A DNA stretch of 64,000 nt from Mugil cephalus (Eukaryota > Chordata > Actinopteri > Mugiliformes > Mugilidae). The stretch is from NCBI RefSeq assembly GCF_022458985.1, contig NC_061788.1:1775826-1839825 (forward strand), given 5' to 3'. Shown one piece after another: positions 43,401-54,900 of the stretch. The notes under the pieces are model-generated. The model saw nothing but the letters and a program-made list of their open reading frames with translations, searched no databases and was not told where the DNA came from. The translations under genes were made by a program, and so were the position numbers. How positions within the stretch are numbered: position 1 is the stretch's first letter; each line of letters starts with the position of its first letter.

Positions 43401-45929
43401 GTTTTCTTCAGGTTAGAACTTGACAGAACTTTGACATCAAAGGTCCTATTCAAGAAACATGGTCTACGTGTACATGCCTGTGATGTTTGTTCACTTTGCA
43501 CCTTCCTCTCTGAACATCACTTCCATCACAGAGATCTGTCTTTTTACTTTTACACATTCATAAAAGTATTAATATTTCTTGTGTGTTTTTGATGTGAACA
43601 TCACATTACATTAGTTTCCTTCTCCGAACACAGACTCATCTCCTACCTCTCTACATCCACCATCTCCGTCCAGATTGTGTATGTGGTTGCGTTGCTGCGT
43701 TGCGTTGTGTGTGCAGCTGACTGACGTGTTAGTGGCGGGTGGAGGGGCCGAGATGCAGCAGTGTTAGGATGTCCTGACTCTTATCACTTCCCTTCGACTC
43801 CATTGTTCTCCGAGCCGCTCCGGGAATGTTCTCCTCCTCCTTTTCCACATCAACTCCTTTTTATTATCCACAGTGACATGTCACCTGCCGCGGCTGCCTG
43901 GCACTTGCAGAGGTGTGAGGCCTTGGTGTTGTGTTGTGCGTTTGTCCGGTGACGGTATTTGGAGCGTTGTTTATGGTGGAAGATAATCACAGTTTGTGTG
44001 TTGGTCCTTTTGACAACAGCAGAGCAGCAACACTGAAGCTGGAAATAATTATTCATAATAATATAATAATTCTTCTTCAGGTTCTTTTTCTTCTGTTTCT
44101 AATTGATCAGATCTTAATTCAAAACTCTTAAAACATGACTAATTTGTTTGGAAATATGTGAAACTGAAGCTGACAACCTAGATACTCCTCTGTTTCTTCT
44201 TCCTCTTCATTGCACATTCTCCATGAGGCCATTGCATCCACTTCTTTTATTCTACCATGTGTCCAATCAGTGCCCGTTCTGTGAAACTATTTTTCCCATT
44301 TTTAACAGTTTTCATAGTCTCACAGCATTTTTTATTCTTGTCACTGATGTTTTTGAGCTTTTTTATTCAGTTTTTACAACCAATAAACTTACTAATGGAG
44401 CAGGGTACAGGAAACAAAAGAATGTGTCAACTTTTAAATTGTCATTTACATCTCAAGAAAAAATAAAACAGACGTCCTGTCTGACTGAACTTTTATAAAG
44501 TAATGAAACATGTAAGAAGCTTCTCTGGAGTACGGTGCCATAAGAATATCCTGTCAACCATTTTTAGGAACATACTGAGAGAAGAAATGTTTTTTTCTTT
44601 TGTTTGCTCTTTAGTTTTTAAACATTTAGATTTTTCATGTATCTATAAATAAGAAAAATAAGTCTCATTTGTGAAACGTTCCTTACAAGATAAAATAAAG
44701 TGCGATTGTAAAAGTAATTCTACTTTTCTTCCTAACCTGTTCCTGGTTCCTCTTTTAGTTCTTTTAATTATTTTAATTATTTTTTAATATGAGCTACTTG
44801 CTATTCTTTAGTTATTATTGCTATTCTTCTCCTAATTCCTCTCATTCTTCTCCTAAGTCTTTTACTACTTCTTATTATTCTTTGTCTTCTTCCTCTAATT
44901 CTTCTAGATCTTTTTCTTCTTCTAATTCTTCTAGTTCATCTTCTAGGATGAATAAATAACAAACAGGATTATTTTTTTTCATATGAGCTACTTGCTGTTC
45001 TTCTAGTTATTCTTCTCCTAATTCTTCTTCATCTTCTTTTTATTTTTCTAGTTCTTCTTCTTTTATTTCTTCAGTTTTTTTCTAGCTTAAGAGCTGCTTT
45101 ATTTGGAAATATGTCAAACTAAACCTGAAAACCTTGAGATATAAGACCTGAATCCTTAATGCACACAAACATTCTCACACCTCAAACTCAGATCTTTACT
45201 CCACAGGAGGAGAAGTCGTCTTATTTCAGTAGGATTGAAACTTTCTCATCAAACTTAATGATCCATGAGTCAGAAGCGTGTGAAGGTAAATTCATCTTGA
45301 AGCCGTTTACTGATGCAATACAGTGATATTTCAAAACAATTCTGTCTTATTTTTCTCTCTGACTGCAGCAGATTTTAATATTTCTTCAGGGCTCCATCTT
45401 GTTTTTATGCATTAGTGTCGGGACTCGATATTTATGACATCCTAGGGCTTAAAATGATTGATGCAGGGTCATAATAAGCATATTAAGTCTAATTAACTTT
45501 AGTCACATTAAGATGAGTCAGACCGGAGGAAATCCCGACACTAGAAACTCTTTAACCTGCCTGATAAGAGGAGAAGTGTTGTGGTGGAGGCTCTGTCATG
45601 TCCACTGTGCCTCCTCATCCTCCACTGACTCATTCCACCTGTTACAACAAACAGAGGACGTGACGCATTCGTTCAGCTCGTGGCTTCGTCATCCTGTGTG
45701 GATTCAGGCCCTCGCAGCTCTGCTTTCATTTTCAACCAGGATGACACGGATTGTTTTATTTGATCTGTGTTTGTACTGATCTCAGGGAACGCCCGGGACA
45801 GTTTCAAGACATTTACTTCGATGAGAATGGACAAACTCTTTAACCCTGGTTTGATAATCCTATGTGTATGTGTTTTTTGGAGTTTCAGACTTTCAGGGAA
45901 CTGGAATAAGAGCTGTGTCTGTATCAGCA
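43401..45929. other. Intergenic, no gene seen; CTT/TTC-rich patch
   Basis: No splice-supported frame. 44815-45080 is strongly pyrimidine-rich (TTCTTCTAATTCTTC units). The ORFs here are short and without recognisable domains. Confidence 0.5.
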
Positions 45930-47560
45930 CTAAATCAAGCAAGTTTCATAGACAGGATCTCAAGGAGGAGCAGGAGTGAGGAGGGTTTCTTTGCAGACGA
46001 TGTGGTCCTGTTGGGTTTATCAGTGAACAAGCTCTTTACCCTCGCAGAGTTTCCTGTTTTGATAATTCTGTGTGCATGTGTTTTGTGGAATACATAAAAA
46101 TGTCTAATCAACCACAGATTTTGCAACCCCCCTGCAGTACCCTCGCAGACCCCCCTGTTGAACACCTATGGTTTAAAGCGTACTAAACAGCTGTGTGAGA
46201 ATGACCTTAATCAGTATTAACCTGATGAAGACTGTGTGAGTCAAAACGTGTTGGTTATCCCTGTTTATTAAAGGATCTCCTCACTTACAGCCAGCTCCTT
46301 GGTTTTATGGTTTTCATGGACAGGGTGTCTGGTTTTGCAGACGATGTGGTTCTGTTGGGTTTATCTGACATTTGCAGTGGGACGGTTTGAAGCTGAGTGC
46401 AACGCAACCGAGATGAGCGTCTGCACCTCCAAGTCTAAAGGCCGTGGCTGGTGCTCTGCTGGAAAACATATTTTCCTGAAGTTTGAGGTGTGTTCTTGCA
46501 TCAGGCAAACAAAAAGGAACAATTACCGGAAATAATCTGGGATCAGAGTTGGACGAAGGACAAGCTTTTTACCTTTACAGAGTGTCTTTGGGGATCATGG
46601 GAGTTGGGACGATTCAGTCTACGTGTAGTTTGAGGACTTTGAGAAGGCTTACAAACATGTTCCTGGGGTAGAATAGAATAGAACAGAATAGAAAAATACT
46701 TCATCCCCTGAAATTCGAGTGTCCAGTAGCTTGTACACAAACATACACAGACATCAACAAAACACACCAACAGAATCAACAGTGCAAAGGGAGAAGGAAG
46801 ACTGGAAATATACGACTGTACTAACATGTACTGACATGTACTAAGATGTAAAACTATGTACAACCATCTAATCCTTGTAACCAAAGTAAGAACTGCCATG
46901 TCTGAATCCCCAGCACTAAATTAAGTAAATTTCTGGCCATAGCTGATGTTCATGGTCTTCATGGACAGGATCTCAAGGAGGACCAGGAGTGAGGAGGGTG
47001 TCTGGTTTTGCAGACGATGTGATTCTGTTGGGTTCATCAGACCTTGGCACTGGAACAGTTGACTGTAGCAACTGGGACGAGAGTCTGCACCTCCATGGTA
47101 GCTGGGTGCTCTGCTGTAAAACAGGGGATATTGTTTTTTAAATGTTTGTTGTGGGTTGTTCAGCCATGTGACAGAGTTTCTCAGGGTGTTGTTCACAAGT
47201 CATAGTAGAACAGAGCAACAGCTGTGTGGACAGGAAGTTTTGGTGCAGAAATGTGGTCGTTGTATTGAACCATCAGAGTTTGGAGGGAGCTGAGCTATAT
47301 GGCGAGATTTTCAAATTCATCTATGTTCCAACTCTCCCCTATAGGGTCACGAGTGTAGACCTCATCTTCTGGTGACTGGGTGAGGAGAAGATGGTGAGTT
47401 AGACCCAGAAGTCACCAGAGGGATTATATATATATATCTTGTCTGGCCTGGAAACGCCTCAGTATCCCCCAAGGAAGAACTGGAATGCGTTGCTTTAGGG
47501 GAGGAAGATATCTGGAATTCCCTAATGAACTTCAGACCCAACCTCAGATACGTTCCCGAT
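45930..47560 (+). mobile_element. Decayed non-LTR retrotransposon (LINE) with internal duplication
   Basis: Pieces of one reverse transcriptase appear in order on the + strand: FIDRISRRSRSEEG and FADDVVLLGLS (45945-46023), again FADDVVLLGLS (about 46335), GRFEAECNATEMSVCTSKSK (46380-46441), a third DRISRRTRSEEGV (46960-47000), then IYVPTLP-like and YISCLAWKRLSIPQ (47310-47480), the end of the RT ORF. The catalytic block is therefore present about three times, so the copy is rearranged as well as frame-broken. The wording is that of a widespread fish LINE ORF; I cannot fix the clade. Confidence 0.75.
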
Positions 47561-49045
47561 ACTTTGAAAGCAGATTCTACTAAGACTGTGTAGTTTTATG
47601 TCAGTAAAGTATCAGAGGTTCTTCACCTGGCAGGAACATAAACATTGGCATCCACTGAGCTCTCCACCGGGATGAACAGTCCCTTTACGAGTAATCTGGC
47701 CTGATCCTGCAGGCTGTCCAGTAAACACTTAACATGCTGATAATGCAGGGTGTGACTGAACACGTCACTGAGCATGGAGGCTAATGGACTCTCCAGCCCT
47801 CGGGCAAATCCAATACATGTGACCTCAATAATATGATGGAGAAATTCATGACCTGTTAGCAGAACAGCTGAAACTGTGTCAGGGACTGAGGATCCAACCA
47901 GATCTTAACCCGTGATCATTTTCTATAGAAAACAATGGGAATTCAGGAGGAGCTCAGGGTGGATGGATGACAACCATAACGTCTAAATTGTCCTCTTTTC
48001 CTGAACCAGTACTTGCACATACACAGAAATATTAAAAAGATGAGACCCAACCCTTCTACAAGATGCAATAATGACTGCAAGGTCTGTGGTTTTACTTTCT
48101 TCTATTGCAGAGAATGAATTGAGAAAAACAACGTTGCCCTTTTATGATGTGAACTGGTGAATCTTTTAGGGTTTGGCTCTTGCCTCGAAGGGGGAATTCA
48201 GACGTTTCGTCCTCTCTGCTGCATCTTGCCTGAATGGACTTGTTTTGATTTCCGGAGCCGTTTTTCCGGCCTTATCTCTGCCATCCGGTCATTTCCTGTG
48301 TGTAACAACACCATTTCCTGCCTCTGTGAAGCACAATCAGAGAGATAACACGACCGGTGCACTGATTCTGATTCTTCCTTATTTTTCCTCCTTGTTTCTC
48401 TTTCTATTCCTGGACCCTGCACGTCCAGCTCTCTGTACTCTTTCATTCACGTCGGATGTTTTCAGAGTTTTTGAAGTCGTGAAACGTCGGCGTGTCGAGT
48501 GAAGGACGAGATAGTCCTGACTCTGTGTTTCCTTCGTGTGAGACTGGGAACAAGAAATTCTCAGAAACGTCTTCGTACTTTACGGAGAAGAAATAAGCCC
48601 AGCATTCCCTCCTGCATCTGTCTCTCCCCTTCCCTCCTCTGCCTTCATTGTCCCTCTACCAGGGAGACCATGAAAACGCTCACTCAGAACAATAAGCACT
48701 TCCTCCTGCGAGGCGACGCGCTCGATGGCGGCCGAGGAACGGACGGAGAGCACATGTGATGGGCCATTGTACGAGGACCAGCTTCAGCCTTCCTGCGTTA
48801 GCCTGTTTCCGAGCTGAAGTCATTGCGTGACCTTGTCTGTGGGGAGGAAGCGCTCACATGGGCACATGGGTGCAGTACATACATACCCCACCACCACCAC
48901 CTCCACCCGGCTCACAGTATAACATAAACATAAAATGAGCTCAGAGTTTATGGTCAGAAAGAGGAAGGAGAATCATCAGTTCCTCCGCAGACACAGTTTA
49001 TTCAGCTGTTGAACTATACAGAGGTGGAAACATTTTGAACAGCCA
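47561..49045. other. Intergenic, no gene seen
   Basis: Mixed-composition DNA with no domain-bearing ORF. The 109-codon frame at 48173-48502 lacks recognisable similarity and splice context. Confidence 0.5.
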
Positions 49046-49049
49046 TAAA

Positions 49050-49470
49050 AATGTTCCCCACCAGCCTTTCACACTGTTTAAGGTTTAATCTAGTCCCATT
49101 CTCCTTGAATTACAACTTTTAATTTTTCTAAATTCTTTGGTTTGTGCTTTGAAACAGACCTTCAGATAATCCACCACAGATTTTCAATGGGGCTCATGTC
49201 CAGGGATTGAGGGGTCACTCTAAGACCTGGACCCTGTGCTCCTGCAGCCAAGTTCTACTGGTCCTGGATGTGTAGTAAGGGGCAATATCCCGTTGAAGCA
49301 TCCAGGTCGGACCTCGATGGAACAGAGCATGTGCAGAAAGGAGCATGGGGTTTGGAGAGCGACTCAGTTTCTTTGAGTTTTAATGTGTCATCGCAGACAG
49401 TGAGATGAGCAACACCAGCAGCACTCGTGCATCCAAACCATGATGCTGCCTCCTCCGTGTTTGACTGTAC
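49050..49470 (-). mobile_element. Tc1/mariner fragment
   Basis: On the minus strand 49467-49438 reads VKHGGGSIMV followed by W, the standard block before the second catalytic Asp of Tc1 transposases, and the adjoining DNA (ATCCACCACAGATTTTCAAT, GGGCTCATGTCCAGGGATTG) is typical of the central region. It is a fragment without ends. Confidence 0.8.
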
Positions 49471-49479
49471 ATGTTGGCA

Positions 49480-49545
49480 TCCATATTTATATACAGTCTA
49501 TGGAGGAGACGTGTTTAATCCATATTTATATACGTTCTATGGGCA
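49480..49545. repeat. Two units of the ATTTATATACAGTCTATGG repeat
   Basis: Two tandem copies of the motif that ends the MITE at 5595 and 54801, here without the rest of the element and directly abutting the Tc1 fragment. Confidence 0.8.
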
Positions 49546-49559
49546 GAACTACTTCCAGC

Positions 49560-51355
49560 CGGAGCCCAGCTGTTAGTGGACCTCCCCATATATGGATTAA
49601 TAAACCATTTCTTCTCACTGACCTTCAGTCCAAGTTGAGCCCAATATCTTGGATTTTATGATGCAAAGTTTTTTATTCAGTTATTTTATCTGATGTTATA
49701 TTGTCTACTTTAGCTCATGTGGGGACCGTTGATTTATTTCTAGTTGTTCTGCTTGTGCAGCTCTTTGGTTTAAACTGAGGTTGTTTCTTAATGTGCTTTA
49801 GAAATAAACTTTGACTTGACTTAAAAACGTGCTTTTTACTATTTTATTAGTATTTGCTCCAACTTTATTTCTGAAAGTTCCTGTTAAATGTCCCGTGTAG
49901 AAGCATCCGAGGCCAAAGCGTTAACCCCAGTTTGTTCTTTGGCGGAGGGAGGCACGTTAAGTAAATAAACAGCAATTACGCTGTGATTTGGTTTGTGTTT
50001 GGGGGAGTCTGAGATCAGAAGAGGTCTGCGAAGGAGGGCGGGAGGGAAGGTCGCTCATTGTGTGACCTCCACCCCCACCACTTGTGCTATGGCCACAGGA
50101 AACAGAGGCCGTTATGGCGCCCTGCTCCCTCCTGCAGTCCCACGCTCTCCTCATTGTTCACCGGCCGTCTCCTCCTCCCTCAGGTAGCTGTCAGACTCAA
50201 ATCTCACCAAAAACCCTTGTTCTGTCCCAATCTGTTGTGTTTGAATCACTCAGTGTCACTGAAGCAAACACACTTCTGCTACACAACTGATTAGAGAGTG
50301 AAACGAGAGGCAGGAAGTGATGTCCTGCTGTGGAGCAGCTTATATTCTTCATGATGCGTAAAAGTTCCTCCAGACTTTTACAAGTTTCTTCTGCATAAAC
50401 AAAAAAACTCAAAAACATCAACAGGTTTTCCCACAAGTAAACAAGTACAACTAAACTGTGCATTTATTTAATCGAGACACTTCCTCCTCTGAGCTGCTAT
50501 AGAGGACAGATCAGCGGTTACCAAAAGTTTCTTGCTCCAGATACGAAAAAAACACAACTGTTGCATCACAAACATGTAACATTGTCTCACGTTTTAAGAA
50601 TAAGTAAATGCACAAGTGTGACAATTTTTATTTATTTTTTAAAAAAAAATGTGTTTGGTTCGGGTTCTGTTTCTCTTAGTGCCTCTGTATATATATTTGG
50701 CACCTGCTCACCCGGTTGTATCGATGGGTGGCATCCCACACAGAGCAACACAATGCTGCATTGTTGGTGGATATTTTCCTTAAAACACTCCAGTTCCTAT
50801 CAGGATGTGAGTCTATTCACATCTGTGTGTGGGGTTTAAATAAATAAGAAAAAGCTTTCATCTCTCCAGCTCGTTCTCAAATAGCTCCTTGAAACAGATC
50901 TGAGACGTTAGACTCCTTTCAAATGTCAATATACAAGTGTGTTTATGTTGTGAGTTTTGGCTCCACAAAGCAGGAGAAATCCTAATTTATTTATTTAGTG
51001 ATAAAATAAAGACACATACAGTCACTGGTCAGTTTATTAGCTCACTAGTGAATGCATTTGAGTTATTTTAAACTGAACTAATGAACTGGCCAGTGCACAT
51101 AGATTAATTTAGAAATAAAAAAATTCCAGTACATCATCAAATTGAAAAGCTTCATAGAAGAAATAAATAAATGAACACACATCAAAACTTTAGTTATTTA
51201 TTTTTTTTTTATTTTTAGTGGATTCAAAAAACATACAAGGCATTTAGTTTAATAATAAAATAAAATAAACACAGACATTTTAATTAAATTACATTATATA
51301 AAATAAAAACTAAAATGAAGAAAGTGAAAAATAATATTAAAAGTTATAACATCTC

Positions 51356-51387
<32 letters not shown>

Positions 51388-51645
51388 CTACTACATATGA
51401 GAACGTTAGTTATGTTTAATATTTTACATTTTTTTGTAAATTTTGTCGTGTAATTATTATTATTATTATTGGTGTTATTATTATTTATAATAATCATAAA
51501 TTACTACATATCAGAACTGGAGTCAAGGCCCTATTCATATAAATAGCCAAATAAATAAATAAATATTATTATCAGTATTATTGTAGTTGCTGTATTTGAG
51601 TGGTTATATTTTCCTTCTTTCCTTCTAGTTTTAATTACCAGGTCC
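49560..51645. other. Intergenic, no gene seen; AT-rich microsatellites
   Basis: 50630-50650 and 51185-51215 are A/T tracts, 51356-51387 is (AAT)n, 51450-51500 (ATT)n. No gene, RNA or clear regulatory site was found; part of the septin5 promoter may be at the right end. Confidence 0.5.
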
Positions 51646-51999
51646 ATGTGTTCATTTCTGGGTCAACCTGCTCCGTGGAGACTAGTTCTTTGTCTGAGAG
51701 CGGAGCTTTACCGCCACCACCTGGACATTCACGCGAACTGCAACAGGTTTCACTCCCCCACCACCACCATCATCATCATCACCATCATCATCCTCAGTGG
51801 ATCAGTCTTCGTCCACGCACCGTGGAGACAAACACGACGACGGAGAGTCAGATGTGACGGATGCGTTGGATTCTCACAGATTCATTCGGAGCTGTTATCG
51901 GATCATCTTCCTCCTCCTCCTCCTCCTCCTCCTCCTCCTCCTCCTCCTGCCGCTGCAGGGACACATCTGTCTCCGCCCCCCCTCCCAGCTGTGTCGAGG
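51646..51999 (+). promoter_or_regulatory. septin5: septin5 5' UTR/promoter region with trinucleotide tracts
   Basis: GC-richer than its surroundings, directly upstream of the septin5 ATG. It contains a CAC/CAT tract (51755-51793) and a long (CTC)n tract (51906-51949), followed by CCGCTGCAGGGACACATCTG and a C-run. The transcription start cannot be set. Frames read through the tract are low complexity and not genes. Confidence 0.5.
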
Positions 52000-54900
52000 A
52001 TGACGACCAACACCAGGTACAAGAGCCGCGCTCCCCGCTCAGGTAAGACCCCCCCTGCAGGTAACTGATCTGGAAATGAAACGCACCCTTTATTTTTAAT
52101 CGTTAGTTTTTTATTATTATTTTCCTCCTCCTCCTCCTCCTCCTCGGATGGACGGATGCTCGCTGGATGTGGCGCTCCTCCTCTCCTCCTCTGTTGTCTC
52201 CTGGAATCTGTCTCCATGGCTCAGATGAAGGGGAGGTAAGACACCCCAGCACACAAATATGAGGAGGCTCCTACAAAATAAAAGCCTCGGTGCTTCCTTG
52301 TCTCCTTCTTGTCTCCTCCTTGTCTCCTCCTTGTCTTCTCCTTGTCTCCTCCTTGTCCCCTCCTTGTCTCCTCTTTGTCTCCTTGCATTTGTTTTGGAAA
52401 AAGCAGATTAAATAAAAAATATTACAATAAAATAAAAATCATCGTAAATATCATAAAATATTTGGTCATTTTGCTTAAAAGGTCACTTAAAATAGATAAA
52501 TGGTTCAGATCTTAAATATCTGATGTTGTTTTGAAGCAGTGTCGTGTTTTTAACCTTAAAGATCAGAAAATAGGCTCAAATCTATTTCATAGTATATTAT
52601 TTATTTAAGGATGAATGTAAACCATCAATGAAGAAAGTGGAAAAACTAGAGAAAATTATTTGTAATAATAATTATAATATATTCAATATTTGGTTCAGCT
52701 TTTTGTGTTTTCTGAAAAACCTGAAACAATAAAAGACTTTATTTACACGGTTATTTTAAGAGACATGAAAAAGAAGCTTTGAATTCATTCTTTTTTCATT
52801 TGATTGGATTCAGTGGAGTTAGAGGAGAAAACGTACAGAAATAAACCTATATTTTTATGTATTCTGTGTTTCTTGCCTCCATTGTGTCCACGTCTCTGTG
52901 TGTTTTGTATTTTTGGTTCTCGTGTTGAACTCAACGTCTGGATCCTCAGGATAAACAGACTACCCCTCCCCACTGGCTCTGTTATGAATACTTGAAGGAC
53001 CTCAGGGCTCCAACACTCCTCAATAAGACATGAAGGCATCACAGGACTGACCTACTAACACTTTAACCCTTCATGTGGTTCCTGGTTCCTCTCACTGAGG
53101 TTTATTGTCATGTGGTTTTCATTCAGCCAATCAGAGCAGATCAAGGAAACACTGTCAGGTCTAATCCGGGTCTAATGTGGTCCAACCCTGGGCTCTACGA
53201 CGTGTTCAATGTTTTCTGTTTGTTTCCAGGAGAAAGAGTACGTCGGCTTCGCCACGCTGCCCAACCAGGTTCACAGGAAGTCCGTAAAAAAGGGCTTCGA
53301 CTTCACACTCATGGTGGCAGGTGAGACAAACAACAGATATATTTATCCCACTGTTGTTACAGTCAGTGAACTAACCACAGACATCATTTGTCCCACTGGT
53401 TTTATAGTCTTTGAACTAACCTCAGGACTAATTTATTCCACTGTTATTACATTCAGAGAACTCACAACAGATGGTTGTTTATCCCACTGTTTTTATAGTC
53501 TTTGAACTAACCACAAACTCTCATTTATCCCACTGTTATTACAGACTGTGAACTAAACACAGACAGTCATATTTCCTGCTGTTATCACAGACAGTGAAGT
53601 ACACATTGCTAGCATTTATTTTACATGTTCATGTGAACGTCATATAACCTGACTCTCTGAGGATCTCAGGACGTTCAGTTCAGTTAAATCTTAACTCCAG
53701 CCCCAGATTTAAATATAAAACATTAAACTCTAACTGTTGTGTTTTAAATAAATGAATGTTTGTGTGTCCCAGGTGAGTCTGGTCTGGGGAAGTCCACTCT
53801 GGTCAACAGCCTCTTCCTCACTGATCTACACAAAGACCGGAAGCTGCTCAACGCTGAGGGTGAGTCAGCGACCGGCCAATCAGACGCCTCCATCCAAACC
53901 TCTGGTCCTCGTGTCTCTGACCTCAGAGGGACACGCGTCCTCATCTCTGTCCTCTCGTCCTCTGGTTAGAGCGCATCAGTCAGACGGTGGACATCACCAA
54001 GCACACGGTGGACATCGAGGAGAAGGGGGTGAAGCTGAAGCTGACCATCGTGGACACGCCGGGGTTTGGAGACGCTGTCAACAACTCAGAGTGGTGAGGC
54101 CTCCTCTAACCTCCTCCTACTCCTCCTCCTCCTCCTCCTCCTCCTCCTCCTTTTCATCCTCCTCCACCTTCTCTCCTTCCACTCTCCCCTCTTCCTCCTA
54201 GATGTTCAGTTTGTTCCCCTCCGCCCGCTGACAGGAGCCACGGTTATTACCAGATAATCAGTGGTCGTAATGTTATGGCTGATCTGATCAGCCTTTGCCA
54301 GGCTTGGATATGAACATCAATTATCTTAGAAAACAAAACTAATTAGAGGGTTTGTCTTTTAAGAAAGCTGGACGTCCTGAAGTCTGAAAACCTTTAAATA
54401 AATAAATAAATAAAAATCACTTGGTTACCGTGGTAACTGAAGTAAAAGGTGTGAGAAAGTCTTTCTGTGTCGTATTTTCTCAGCTCGTCTGTGCCCACAC
54501 ACGACTTCTGTTCCTTGCTGCTTGTTTATCACGTTTAGCTTTTGGATCAATATGAGTCTGATATCACTCCGGTCTGGATTTCATCTTGGATCGTGTTACA
54601 CACTATAATGGTTTAGTCCTCCGGCTAATTATGTGAAATATGCTTCTCCGTGAATCCCTTAATCACCATTAACTGTTTGTAGAGTTATTTCTCTGTGAAA
54701 GCTTTTTAAATCAGATGGATAGACCTTGTTTATCTGATGGTAACGATCTGATTGGCTCTACAGATCTTCTTAATCTAATTATTTAGTTTTCACTTTCAGC
54801 CATAGACTGTATATAAATATGCAACTGCTCCTCTAAAGTGAAGCCAAAGCAGGTAGAGCTCCCTCTGGTGTCTGCGGGCTATAGGTCATAAGCTCCACCC

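Noticed and set aside
48173-48502. 109-codon + strand ORF as a gene
   Set aside because: No similarity recognised, no splice context and no start context of note; it overlaps other equally good frames.
51646-52217. Several ORFs over the septin5 upstream region
   Set aside because: Low-complexity reading of CTC and CAC/CAT repeats; the septin5 frame begins at 52000.
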